NCBI RefSeq assembly: GCF_034931005.1
Contig: NZ_JAYGIN010000028.1
Span: 30,578-94,577, forward strand
Reading direction: 5' to 3'
DNA: 64,000 bases
DNA from: Arcicella sp034931005
GTDB taxonomy: Bacteria > Bacteroidota > Bacteroidia > Cytophagales > Spirosomataceae
Shown here: positions 34,372-42,076 of the stretch, piece by piece
Layout of the letters: the number at the start of each line of letters is the position of its first letter
How positions within the stretch are numbered: the stretch's first letter is position 1
The notes under the pieces: model-generated
What the model was told of the DNA's origin: nothing
The model's input: the letters and a program-made list of their open reading frames with translations, nothing else
Database searches by the model: none
Program-made: the position numbers and the translations under genes

Positions 34372-35121
34372 ATGAAAATATCCATTATTACCGTTTCTTT
34401 TAATAGTGCTAAAACTATTCGTCAAACCATTGAGAGTGTGCTTGCTCAGGATTATGCTGATTTGGAATATATTGTAGTTGATGGGGCTTCAAAGGATGAT
34501 ACGGTTAATATTCTGAAGTCTTTTGGGAATAAAATCAAATTTATATCTGAACCTGATAAAGGAATTTATGATGCCTTAAACAAAGGTGTTAAAATGGCTA
34601 CGGGAGAAGTAATTGGAACAATTGGTGGGGATGATTTTTACCCTAACGCTCACGTGATTAGTCATATAGCAAAAGCTTTTCAAGAGAATAATACGGATGC
34701 TGTTTATGGAGATAAGCAATATGTAAATATGGGTGATGACCATACAATTGTGCGTTATTGGCGGTCGGGCAAGTATGTACGTGAGCATTGGTTGAAAGGC
34801 TGGATGCCTCCACATTTATCTTTTTACTTGAAAAAGTCTGCTTTTGAAAAATACGGTTATTATATTACTGACTTTACGTGTTCTGGAGATTATGAGTTGA
34901 TGTTGAGAATGTTGTATAAAAATAATCTATCAGCCAGCTATTTACCAGAAGTTGTGATGACGATGAGAAATGGTGGCACAAGCACTGCTTCTTGGAAACA
35001 TCGTTACCGTGCCAATATGGAAGACCGTAGAGCTTGGGCTATTAATAATCTAAAGCCACGCTGGTACACACTTTGGATGAAACCAATTGCTAAAATTGGG
35101 CAATTGTTCATGAAGTCTTGA
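34372..35121 (+). CDS. Family 2 glycosyltransferase
   Basis: 249 aa from ATG 34372; an in-frame GTG seven codons earlier is less likely, since the family starts MKISIITVSFNS. It is a GT-A fold with first aspartate motif VVDGASKDDT (Asp37) and metal-binding GGDDFY (Asp87/88), and an acceptor-side motif SGDYELMLRM. It probably transfers a sugar to a cell-surface glycan on the cytoplasmic face. It is followed by a formyltransferase and a polysaccharide deacetylase on the same strand, suggesting an envelope glycan locus. Donor and acceptor are unknown. Confidence 0.9.
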   Translation: MKISIITVSFNSAKTIRQTIESVLAQDYADLEYIVVDGASKDDTVNILKSFGNKIKFISEPDKGIYDALNKGVKMATGEVIGTIGGDDFYPNAHVISHIAKAFQENNTDAVYGDKQYVNMGDDHTIVRYWRSGKYVREHWLKGWMPPHLSFYLKKSAFEKYGYYITDFTCSGDYELMLRMLYKNNLSASYLPEVVMTMRNGGTSTASWKHRYRANMEDRRAWAINNLKPRWYTLWMKPIAKIGQLFMKS

Positions 35122-35189
35122 TTTAGTCGAAAGAATTAAGAGTAATTAAAGTATTTAAATTTACAAACAGAAATGTTCGTGTTACATAT

Positions 35190-35954
35190 ATGCGTATAAT
35201 TTTGCTTACCCAAGACGACCCATTTTATTTGGCTCAAAATATTGACTATTTGATTAAAAATATGCCTAAGCACTCAGAAGTAGTGGCGACGGTGGTTTTT
35301 GAAGTTTCTCCATTTGGGAAAAGAGAATCTTTTAGCGATAAACTTAAAAAGACTTATGATATTTTTGGTTTAGGATTTTTCGTCAACTATGGGGTGAAAT
35401 TTGTCATGTCAAAATTAAACTCCAATAAGAAGGTTAAGAATATTTTGGCAAAACATCATGTGCCTTTGGTGGAAATCGAAGGAAATATTAATAAGGCTGA
35501 AAACCTTGAACGCTTGAAAGCATATAAACCTGATTTATTAATTTCAATTGCGGGAAATCAAATTTTCAAACTTCCACTTATCAATCTTGCTCCGAAAGGC
35601 TGTCTGAATTTGCATACAGCACTTTTACCTAAATATCGTGGATTAATGCCTTCTTTTTGGGTATTGAAAAACAATGAAAAATATACGGGAGTTTCTATTT
35701 TCTTTGTGGATGAAGGAATTGATAGTGGAGACATTTTGGTTCAAAAGAAAGTAGAAATTGGCAATAAAACCCAAGCAGAGCTAATTGACCATACTAAATT
35801 GTTAGGAATGCAGGCAATTTTGGAATCGGTTGAGAAAATAAATACGGGTGGATATGAATTGATTCCAAACCCAAATGAAGAAATGACGTATTTTACTTTT
35901 CCGACTAAAAATGATGTAAAAGAGTTTTTAGCAGCGGGGAAGAGGTTTTATTAA
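35190..35954 (+). CDS. Formyltransferase-family protein (Fmt/ArnA fold)
   Basis: 254 aa. The C-terminal half matches the formyltransferase catalytic domain: NLHTALLPKYRGLMPSFW with Asn140 and His142, and FVDEGIDSGDIL with the likely catalytic Asp168. It lacks the C-terminal domain of methionyl-tRNA formyltransferase, so a small-molecule or sugar amine acceptor is more likely. Position between a glycosyltransferase and a polysaccharide deacetylase supports an N-formyl-sugar role, which is inference. Confidence 0.82.
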   Translation: MRIILLTQDDPFYLAQNIDYLIKNMPKHSEVVATVVFEVSPFGKRESFSDKLKKTYDIFGLGFFVNYGVKFVMSKLNSNKKVKNILAKHHVPLVEIEGNINKAENLERLKAYKPDLLISIAGNQIFKLPLINLAPKGCLNLHTALLPKYRGLMPSFWVLKNNEKYTGVSIFFVDEGIDSGDILVQKKVEIGNKTQAELIDHTKLLGMQAILESVEKINTGGYELIPNPNEEMTYFTFPTKNDVKEFLAAGKRFY

Positions 35955-36008
35955 AAGTAACGCAGGTTTTAACCTGCATAACTAATACAGACTAAAGTCC
36001 GTGTTACT
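35948..36008. repeat. GCAGGTT/AACCTGC dyad
   Basis: AGTAACGCAGGTTTTAACC-TGC is a short inner palindrome, and the outer words AGTAAC and GTTACT enclose it with GACTAAAGTCC between. It resembles the CAGGTT..AACCTG palindromes at 58354-58497. It lies between the formyltransferase and deacetylase genes. Confidence 0.7.
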
Positions 36009-36013
36009 ATTTT

Positions 36014-36862
36014 ATGAATATTCTTACTTTTGACATAGAAGAGTGGTTTCACATTTTGGATAATGATTCGACGAAGACAGAGGCGGATTGGACAAAATAT
36101 CCAACTCGAATCCATGAAAATATGGAGCGTATTTTCCAACTATTGGAAGACACAAATCAACAAGCTACTTTTTTCTGTTTGGGCTGGGTAGCACGCAAAC
36201 ATCCAGACATTATTCGTTCTATTGCCGATAGAGGTTATGAAATTGCTACTCATTCTGATTTGCACCAATTGGCTTATGAACAAAATAGAACAGAATTTAA
36301 AAACGACTTAGAAACGTCTATCAAAGCTTTAGAAGATGTGATTGGTAAGAAAATTAGGGCGTATAGAGCTCCTGGATTTTCGATAAAACAAGAAAACAAA
36401 TGGGTTTTTGAGGTATTGGCAGAAAATGGTATTGAAGTAGATTGTTCGGTTTTTCCTGCAAAACGCTCACATGGTGGATTTGAACAATTTGGCATTGCTG
36501 AACCTTGTTGGATTGATATTGATGGAATTCGTTTGAAAGAATTTCCAATTAATACCTTTAATGGATTCGGCACTCCGCTGATTTTTTCGGGTGGTGGATA
36601 TTTTAGACTTCTTCCTTACACCGTTTTACAACAATTAACAAAACAGTCAGAATATGTGATGACTTATTTTCATCCAAGAGACTTTGATGCAAACCAACCT
36701 ATGATTGAAGAATTGAGTCGTTTACGAAAATTCAAATCTTATTATGGTTTAGCAGGTTGTTTAGGAAAACTCCAAGAATTATTAACTAATTTTCCATTCA
36801 TTGATTTAGCATCTGCCGAAAAATTGGTTGATTGGAATAATGCCAAAACAGTAAAAATTTAA
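36014..36862 (+). CDS. Polysaccharide deacetylase (NodB homology, XrtA-associated/DUF3473 type)
   Basis: 282 aa. The NodB fold shows the catalytic/metal aspartate in LTFDIEEWFH (Asp7) and metal histidines in IATHSDLHQ (His80, His84). Further marks are ATFFCLGWVARKHPD, YRAPGFSI and the C-terminal FHPRDFD. The wording is that of deacetylases linked to exopolysaccharide export systems with a DUF3473 tail. It would remove N- or O-acetyl groups from a glycan. It lies in line with the glycosyltransferase and formyltransferase genes and ends with a hairpin terminator. Confidence 0.9.
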   Translation: MNILTFDIEEWFHILDNDSTKTEADWTKYPTRIHENMERIFQLLEDTNQQATFFCLGWVARKHPDIIRSIADRGYEIATHSDLHQLAYEQNRTEFKNDLETSIKALEDVIGKKIRAYRAPGFSIKQENKWVFEVLAENGIEVDCSVFPAKRSHGGFEQFGIAEPCWIDIDGIRLKEFPINTFNGFGTPLIFSGGGYFRLLPYTVLQQLTKQSEYVMTYFHPRDFDANQPMIEELSRLRKFKSYYGLAGCLGKLQELLTNFPFIDLASAEKLVDWNNAKTVKI

Positions 36863-36870
36863 TCGTTTAT

Positions 36871-36917
36871 TGAAAAGCCTTCATTCAGAAATAGTTGAAT
36901 GAAGGCTTTTCAGTTTT
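36871..36917. terminator. Terminator between deacetylase and YciI-like genes
   Basis: Perfect 17-bp arms (TGAAAAGCCTTCATTCA and complement) with an 8-nt loop lie between convergent genes. Confidence 0.92.
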
Positions 36918-36931
36918 AAAAATTTTCTCAC

Positions 36932-37222
36932 CTAAACTTGTGCTACTTTAAATGGCTGAATATCAAATTTCACCCAAACCTTTTCTTGAATGTACGGTTC
37001 GGAAGCTACCCAATTTTGGAGTTGCAATTCATCTTCAAATTGTAAAACCATTGTTGAGCCAATCATTTTCCCATCATTATCTAATATTGCTCCACCAAAT
37101 ATAAATTGCCCTTTTTCTTTTAATTTCTTTGCCCCTTCAAAATGAAATGGTCTAACAGACATTCGTCTTTCCAAAGCATTTTCGTCAGTACCATCGTAAG
37201 CAGTTATTAAGTATTGATTCAT
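36932..37222 (-). CDS. YciI-like protein
   Basis: A 96-aa ferredoxin-like fold protein of the YciI family: an opening strand YLITAYDG, RPFHFEGAKKLKEKGQFIFGG with the conserved histidine (His27), and ending EPYIQEKVWVKFDIQPF. The function of most family members is unknown. A well-formed promoter lies directly upstream. Confidence 0.82.
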   Translation of the reverse strand: MNQYLITAYDGTDENALERRMSVRPFHFEGAKKLKEKGQFIFGGAILDNDGKMIGSTMVLQFEDELQLQNWVASEPYIQEKVWVKFDIQPFKVAQV

Positions 37223-37239
37223 AAGTTTCTAATTTATTC

Positions 37240-37271
37240 CAAAAATATAAAGCGAAGTGTGACTTTTCAAA
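37240..37271 (-). promoter_or_regulatory. Promoter of the YciI-like gene
   Basis: TATTTTTG at 37240-37247 and TTTG at 37268-37271 on the minus strand are spaced 20 bp. The expected start is near 37234, 12 bp before the ATG. Confidence 0.6.
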
Positions 37272-37485
37272 AAAAAAAATGTCATAAGACACGAATTAAA
37301 TATTTACCCAAACCAAAAAAGTTCTTTTTTATTGATTTCTCCCCCAATTTTATTCAAAAAAGTGCTTTTTTTCTACTTTGATATTCTTAATTAACATTTG
37401 ATAAGAGTTCATAAACAAAAAAAGTTGTTTTTTTGATGTTGCTATTTTCCCTAAATATGACAATCCGCCGATTACCCTAAATATC

Positions 37486-38061
37486 ATGACCAAAAATTTT
37501 ATACAGTTTATTCAGCAGATTGTACCTTTTACCGATGAAGAATTACAAAAAGCCAATCATTTATTCTCTGAGCAATCCCTCAAAAAAGGTGAGTTTTGGG
37601 TAAAAGAAGATGAATTTAATGCAGATATGCTTTTTGTGAATAAAGGAATGTTACGCTCTTATTTTTTGAAAGACGAAACAGAAAAAACATTTGATTTAAC
37701 CATTGAAAATCAATTAGTTACTTGTACATATTGCTATTCTTTTGGACTTCCAAGCAAAGACTTTATTCAAGCCGTAGAAGACACTCATTTATGTATTATT
37801 TCTAAAGATAATTTAGATGCCCTTTATGCCCAATCAGTTAAATGGGAAAGGCTTAGTAGAATATTATTTGAAGGTTATACTATTGGGCAGGAAGTTCGAT
37901 TACGTTCATTCATTGCTGAAACAGCCCAAGAACGCTATGAAAGATTGGTAGAAATGCAACCAGAATTATTGCGAAGAACTCCACAAATTTACTTAGCCAA
38001 CTTCTTAGGAATTACCCCACAATCTTTGAGTCGCTTGCGTAGAAAAATCACAAGTAAATAA
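37486..38061 (+). CDS. Crp/Fnr-family transcriptional regulator
   Basis: A 191-aa protein with an N-terminal cyclic-nucleotide-binding-like beta-roll (KKGEFWVKEDEFNADMLFVNKGMLRSYF) and a C-terminal helix-turn-helix (about 160-188, YLANFLGITPQSLSRLRRKI). Bacteroidetes have many such small Crp-like regulators without a known ligand. There is no cysteine cluster of the Fnr type. The neighbouring YciI-like gene is divergent and may be its target. Confidence 0.9.
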   Translation: MTKNFIQFIQQIVPFTDEELQKANHLFSEQSLKKGEFWVKEDEFNADMLFVNKGMLRSYFLKDETEKTFDLTIENQLVTCTYCYSFGLPSKDFIQAVEDTHLCIISKDNLDALYAQSVKWERLSRILFEGYTIGQEVRLRSFIAETAQERYERLVEMQPELLRRTPQIYLANFLGITPQSLSRLRRKITSK

Positions 38062-38063
38062 AT

Positions 38064-38116
38064 GAAGAGCGGATAAATGAAGACAAAATTGTATTGTCTT
38101 CATTTATCCGCTCTTC
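38064..38116. terminator. Terminator between regulator gene and rocD
   Basis: Perfect 23-bp arms (core GAGCGGATAAATGAAGAC) with a 7-nt loop, 2 bp past the regulator stop and 23 bp past the rocD stop on the other strand. Confidence 0.9.
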
Positions 38117-38139
38117 TGTATTTCGTTACTCTTCTAAAA

Positions 38140-39393
38140 TTACCAGTTCAAAATTACTTTTTCAATAATATCACAGGCTTCATTCATTTGTGCTTCTGTA
38201 ATAACCAAGGGCGGAGCAAAACGGATTTTATTTCCATGCGTTGGCTTTGCCAAAAGCCCATTTTCTTTGAAAGCCATACACATATTCCAAGCGGTTTCGC
38301 CTTCTTCAGAATCGTTAATTTCAATAGCATTTAAAAGTCCTTTTCCTCTCACGATTGTCAATAAATCAGGACGTTTCTCCATAATATCAGTCATTCTTTT
38401 TCTGAATAATTGTCCCATTTCTTCCGAATTTTCAGCTAATTTTTCATCTTGAACGACTTTTAAAGCAGCAACTGTAACGGCACAAGCCAAAGGATTTCCT
38501 CCATAAGTTGAACCATGTTCGCCAGGTTTGATAGTCAGCATAATTTCGTCACGACAAAGCACTGCTGAAACAGGATATGTTCCGCCAGAAAGTGCTTTTC
38601 CAAGAATTAAAATATCGGGTTGAAATCCTTCGTGGTCGCAAGCTAAACGTTTTCCTGTACGAGCGATGCCCGTTTGAACTTCATCAGCAATGAAAAGTAC
38701 ATTTTTTTCACGACACATTTCGTAGGCTTTTTTCAAATATCCTTCGTCTGGAACAACCACGCCCGCTTCGCCTTGAATGGGTTCAACCATGAAACCTGCC
38801 ACATTTGGGTCTTTCAAAACCTCCGCCAAGGCTTCTAAATCATTGTACGGAATAATTTCATAACCTTGCAAAAGTGGGCCGTAATCAGAATAACTTGAAG
38901 GGTCGGTAGATGATGAGATAGCGGCAATGGTACGTCCCCAGAAATTACCTGCAGCATAAACCGTTTTGGCTTGGTCTTGCGGAACGCCTTTTACTTTGTA
39001 TGCCCATTTACGGGTCAATTTCAAAGCTGTCTCCCCTCCTTCTGCTCCTGAGTTCATCATTAATACTTTATCGTAACCGAAGTATTCACATAAGAATTTC
39101 TCACAAATACCTAATTGGTCATTATAAAATGCTCTTGAAGTTAAGGTCAAATTTTGAGCTTGGGCAACTAAAGCTTGAACGATTTTTGGGTGACAATGCC
39201 CCTGATTTACAGCACTATAAGCCGAAAGGAAGTCGAAATACCTATCGCCTTCTACGTCCCAAACGAATACACCTTCTCCACGTTGGAGAACTACGGGCAT
39301 TGGGTGATAATTATGAGCTCCGTAACGGTCTTCGAGTTGAATTGCCTTGTCTGATGCTGACTGTATATTGATATTTTGTGTTGTGGAAGTCAT
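38140..39393 (-). CDS. rocD: Ornithine-oxo-acid aminotransferase
   Basis: 417 aa from ATG 39391-39393. The frame is open to a TTG at 39417, but that lies inside a palindromic repeat. It is a class III PLP aminotransferase: RYGAHNYHPMPVVL start, NSGAEGGETALKLTRKW, DEVQTGIARTGK and the PLP-lysine region LILGKALSGGTYPVSAVL. It converts ornithine and 2-oxoglutarate to glutamate semialdehyde and glutamate. Confidence 0.94.
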   Translation of the reverse strand: MTSTTQNINIQSASDKAIQLEDRYGAHNYHPMPVVLQRGEGVFVWDVEGDRYFDFLSAYSAVNQGHCHPKIVQALVAQAQNLTLTSRAFYNDQLGICEKFLCEYFGYDKVLMMNSGAEGGETALKLTRKWAYKVKGVPQDQAKTVYAAGNFWGRTIAAISSSTDPSSYSDYGPLLQGYEIIPYNDLEALAEVLKDPNVAGFMVEPIQGEAGVVVPDEGYLKKAYEMCREKNVLFIADEVQTGIARTGKRLACDHEGFQPDILILGKALSGGTYPVSAVLCRDEIMLTIKPGEHGSTYGGNPLACAVTVAALKVVQDEKLAENSEEMGQLFRKRMTDIMEKRPDLLTIVRGKGLLNAIEINDSEEGETAWNMCMAFKENGLLAKPTHGNKIRFAPPLVITEAQMNEACDIIEKVILNW

Positions 39394-39411
39394 GGAAATT
39401 AGTTTTAGTAG

Positions 39412-39683
39412 AGACAAGGCATTGCCTTGTCTAAGCGTTATATTATCTTTTTGAAATTTACCTAAAATGAATCGACTTTGATTTGTCGGGGCTTAGACAA
39501 GGCATTGCCTTGTCTAAGCGTTATATTATCTTTTTGAAAATTACCTAAAAATGAATTGATTTTGATTTGTCGGGGATTAGACAAGGCAGTGCCTTGTCTA
39601 AGCGTTATATTATCTTTTTGAAATTTACCTAAAAATGAATTGATTTTGATTTGTCGGGGATTAGACAAGGCAATGCCTTGTCT
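39412..39683. repeat. 84-bp tandem array with GACAAGGC palindromes
   Basis: Four copies of the 21-bp palindrome AGACAAGGCAnTGCCTTGTCT begin at 39412, 39495, 39579 and 39663, separated by three nearly identical spacers of about 63 bp containing TAAGCGTTATATTATC and TTTGTCGGGG. The outermost copies are extended to GTAGAGAC and GTCTCTAC, so the array as a whole has inverted ends. The central palindrome base pair varies between copies. The spacers are the same, so this is not a CRISPR. Confidence 0.95.
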
Positions 39684-39928
39684 CTACAAATAGACATTTT
39701 GTAAAGGAGATAATCACAGATTATTATAACCAAAAAGGCTGATAACGTACAAGATTTGTACAGAAACGGTAAGAATACGATGAATTTTGCAGAAATGCCC
39801 ATAAAGCGAACTCGTAGTAAACACACGACTCTTCGTCTTTTGAGCAAAGAGTTTAAAACCGTGATGATATTTACTTTGATATTCGTTCATATTCCTCAAA
39901 AATACGAAAGAATAAACTTTTTTCAAAA
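39684..39928. other. Spacer between repeat array and DUF5522-type gene
   Basis: No convincing gene. It contains AACGTACAAGATTTGTACAG and CGACTCTTCGTC words but no clear promoter. Confidence 0.45.
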
Positions 39929-40123
39929 ATGCTTGTTGAAGGTTTAATGGAAAAGAAGACAAAAAATACACAAGAATCTAACCGAGGGCTATTAAAAGAA
40001 GATTTTTATCTGAATGAACAAGGCTTTATGGTTTTTACGGAAGCCTATCACCTAAAACGTGGATATTGTTGTAAGAATGGGTGTAAACATTGTCCTTATG
40101 GGTTTTTGAAACAGAGTATTTGA
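39929..40123 (+). CDS. DUF5522-type small cysteine protein
   Basis: A 64-aa protein (or 58 aa if the second ATG at 39947 is used). The C-terminal half is YHLKRGYCCKNGCKHCPYG, a cluster of four cysteines and a histidine that could bind zinc or an iron-sulfur centre. This is the pattern of the short DUF5522 proteins found in many bacteria. Function unknown. It lies just downstream of the repeat array. Confidence 0.75.
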   Translation: MLVEGLMEKKTKNTQESNRGLLKEDFYLNEQGFMVFTEAYHLKRGYCCKNGCKHCPYGFLKQSI

Positions 40124-40169
40124 CTTACTCTTTGATAGAGAAGTCTAATTTTTTCTGTATTTTTATACC

Positions 40170-40832
40170 ATGAATCAGAAAAATATCATTCTACAAAATT
40201 CTGTAATATTCCTTTTATTACTTAATTCTTGTGTTCCAAAAGACACAGAGAAGAAATCATTTTATACAAATTTTTTCAAAACACCTTATATCATTTCTGT
40301 TAAAGATTCTCTAATTGAGCATCGCAATGATAGCCTATCCCACTTAACTAAATTTCCAGTACCGCCACCACCCATTCCAAAAAATATTGGAAAGTTTGGG
40401 ATGTATTGTGGTAACTTCAATATCATTTTTCACACAAGCAATAGAATTTTCTTTCATAACAGAGATAATCTCTTTCATGCGTGTGGTACAGGAATCCGTG
40501 ATGACGAAATTGATTTTTTAGACATTCAACCAGATGATATAATTGAAATTTCAAGTAAATCTGTATTTGATATAATCAAAAAGAGTAAAAAATTTAGTAC
40601 CAATATTATTTCCATAGCATCTTTATCTGATACTATTCAAAACCCATTTTTTGACATATTAATTGACTCTTTAAATAAAAACCAATTAAAGAGATACTTT
40701 GTTAGAAGGGGTACTGAAGAAGAACGAAACGTTCTTGATGCAAAACTAAATCACAAATTTTATCAAAAAGAGGATTATAAATGGACAATGAAATATAGGA
40801 ATAACAATGCTTTTCCTAATAAAACAGAATAG
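40170..40832 (+). CDS. Unrecognised lipoprotein
   Basis: 220 aa with a lipoprotein signal (LLLLNSC, Cys21). I do not recognise the family. A proline-rich stretch KFPVPPPPIPKN lies near residues 67-78; the rest is mixed alpha/beta and lysine-rich, with DFLDIQPDDIIEISSKSVFDII in the middle. Codon use looks more AT-rich than its neighbours. It stands alone between two gene groups and shares the terminator with fadA. Confidence 0.65.
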   Translation: MNQKNIILQNSVIFLLLLNSCVPKDTEKKSFYTNFFKTPYIISVKDSLIEHRNDSLSHLTKFPVPPPPIPKNIGKFGMYCGNFNIIFHTSNRIFFHNRDNLFHACGTGIRDDEIDFLDIQPDDIIEISSKSVFDIIKKSKKFSTNIISIASLSDTIQNPFFDILIDSLNKNQLKRYFVRRGTEEERNVLDAKLNHKFYQKEDYKWTMKYRNNNAFPNKTE

Positions 40833-40863
40833 CCAACTTTTTGAAAGTTGGCTATTCTGTTTT
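40821..40863. terminator. Bidirectional terminator
   Basis: Perfect 20-bp arms (core CAGAATAGCCAACTTT) with a 3-nt loop and A/T ends. The left arm overlaps the last codons of the lipoprotein gene. Confidence 0.92.
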
Positions 40864-40876
40864 ATGCTCATAATCT

Positions 40877-42055
40877 CTACTTCAAAAATTCATAAATCCC
40901 AGCAACACCTTGTCCTCCACCTACACAGGCAGAAACCATTCCGTATTTCTGATTTCTACGTCGCATTTCGTTGAATAATTGAACGGACAATTTCGCTCCC
41001 GAACAACCCAGCGGATGTCCAAGGGCAATAGCTCCTCCGTTCATATTGATTTTTGAACGGTCTAAATCCAATTCTTTAATAACTGCCAACGACTGTGCCG
41101 CAAAGGCTTCGTTCAATTCTATTTGGTCGATGTCATTGATGTTTAATCCTGCTTTTTTCAATGCCAACGGAATAGCCGCAACGGGTCCAATACCCATGAT
41201 GCGTGGCTCTACGCCTGCAGTTGTGTAGGTAATCATACGAGCAATTGGTTCAAGATTTAGTTCTTTCACCATCGCTTCTGACATCACTATTACAAAAGAT
41301 GCACCGTCGGAAGTTTGAGAAGAATTACCTGCCGTTACGCTTCCACCTGCCGCAAAAACGGGTTTTAGGTTCGTTAAAGCTTGCATGGTTGTGCCTGCTC
41401 TCGGTCCTTCGTCGGTATCAACAATTGATTCACGAGTCTTTTTCTTTCCTGTATTGGCATCAAAATATGTTTCCTTCACGGTTATTGGCACAATTTCCTC
41501 CTTGAAAAGTCCAGCGGCTTGGGCAGCTAATGCCTTTGTATGCGATTCTACGGCAAATTCATCTTGCTCTTCACGAGTAATTTTGAACTGCTCCGAAACT
41601 TGTTCAGCCGTCAAGCCCATTCCGATATAATAATCAGGGTTTTTCTGAGCAATGTCAAAATTCAATGCCATTTTGTAACCCGTTGTTGGGACTAATGACA
41701 TAGATTCTGCTCCACCCGCAATGATACAATCAGCAATTCCTGCGTGAATTTTTGCAGATGCCAAAGCAATTGCCTCCAAACCAGAACCGCAATAACGGTT
41801 GATGGTAAAGCCTGGAACATTTTTAGGTAACGATAAAAGAGCGATGTATCTCGCAATTTGCATTCCCTGTTCGGCTTCTGGAACGGCATTTCCTACGATG
41901 AGGTCATCAACCCGAGTAGGGTCTAAGGCAGGAACTTGTGCCACCAAATGTTTGATAACTTCGGCTGCCAAATCATCAGGTCTTGTAAAACGAAAAACAC
42001 CTCTTGGGGCTTTTCCAACTGCGGTACGGTAGCCCGCTACTATGTATGCGTTCAT
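40877..42055 (-). CDS. fadA: Acetyl-CoA acyltransferase (3-ketoacyl-CoA thiolase)
   Basis: 392 aa. Thiolase fold with the acyl-binding cysteine in NRYCGSGLEA (Cys89), the GGAIALGHPLGCSGAK histidine motif and the second cysteine in SACVGGGQG. It catalyses the last step of beta-oxidation. It follows fadB by 21 bp on the same strand. Confidence 0.94.
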   Translation of the reverse strand: MNAYIVAGYRTAVGKAPRGVFRFTRPDDLAAEVIKHLVAQVPALDPTRVDDLIVGNAVPEAEQGMQIARYIALLSLPKNVPGFTINRYCGSGLEAIALASAKIHAGIADCIIAGGAESMSLVPTTGYKMALNFDIAQKNPDYYIGMGLTAEQVSEQFKITREEQDEFAVESHTKALAAQAAGLFKEEIVPITVKETYFDANTGKKKTRESIVDTDEGPRAGTTMQALTNLKPVFAAGGSVTAGNSSQTSDGASFVIVMSEAMVKELNLEPIARMITYTTAGVEPRIMGIGPVAAIPLALKKAGLNINDIDQIELNEAFAAQSLAVIKELDLDRSKINMNGGAIALGHPLGCSGAKLSVQLFNEMRRRNQKYGMVSACVGGGQGVAGIYEFLK

Positions 42056-42076
42056 GATTAGTTTCTTTTAAAATGA

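Noticed and set aside
39462..39668. ORF with a 28-residue peptide repeat on the minus strand
   Set aside because: It lies wholly in the 84-bp array, whose period is divisible by three; no signal peptide, promoter or family support.
39412..39683. CRISPR-like array of palindromic repeats
   Set aside because: The spacers are nearly identical to each other and there are no cas genes; it is a tandem repeat.
39714..39971. 85-aa ORF on the minus strand between the array and the DUF5522-type gene
   Set aside because: No family pattern; it overlaps the start of the DUF5522-type gene and has AT-rich random composition.
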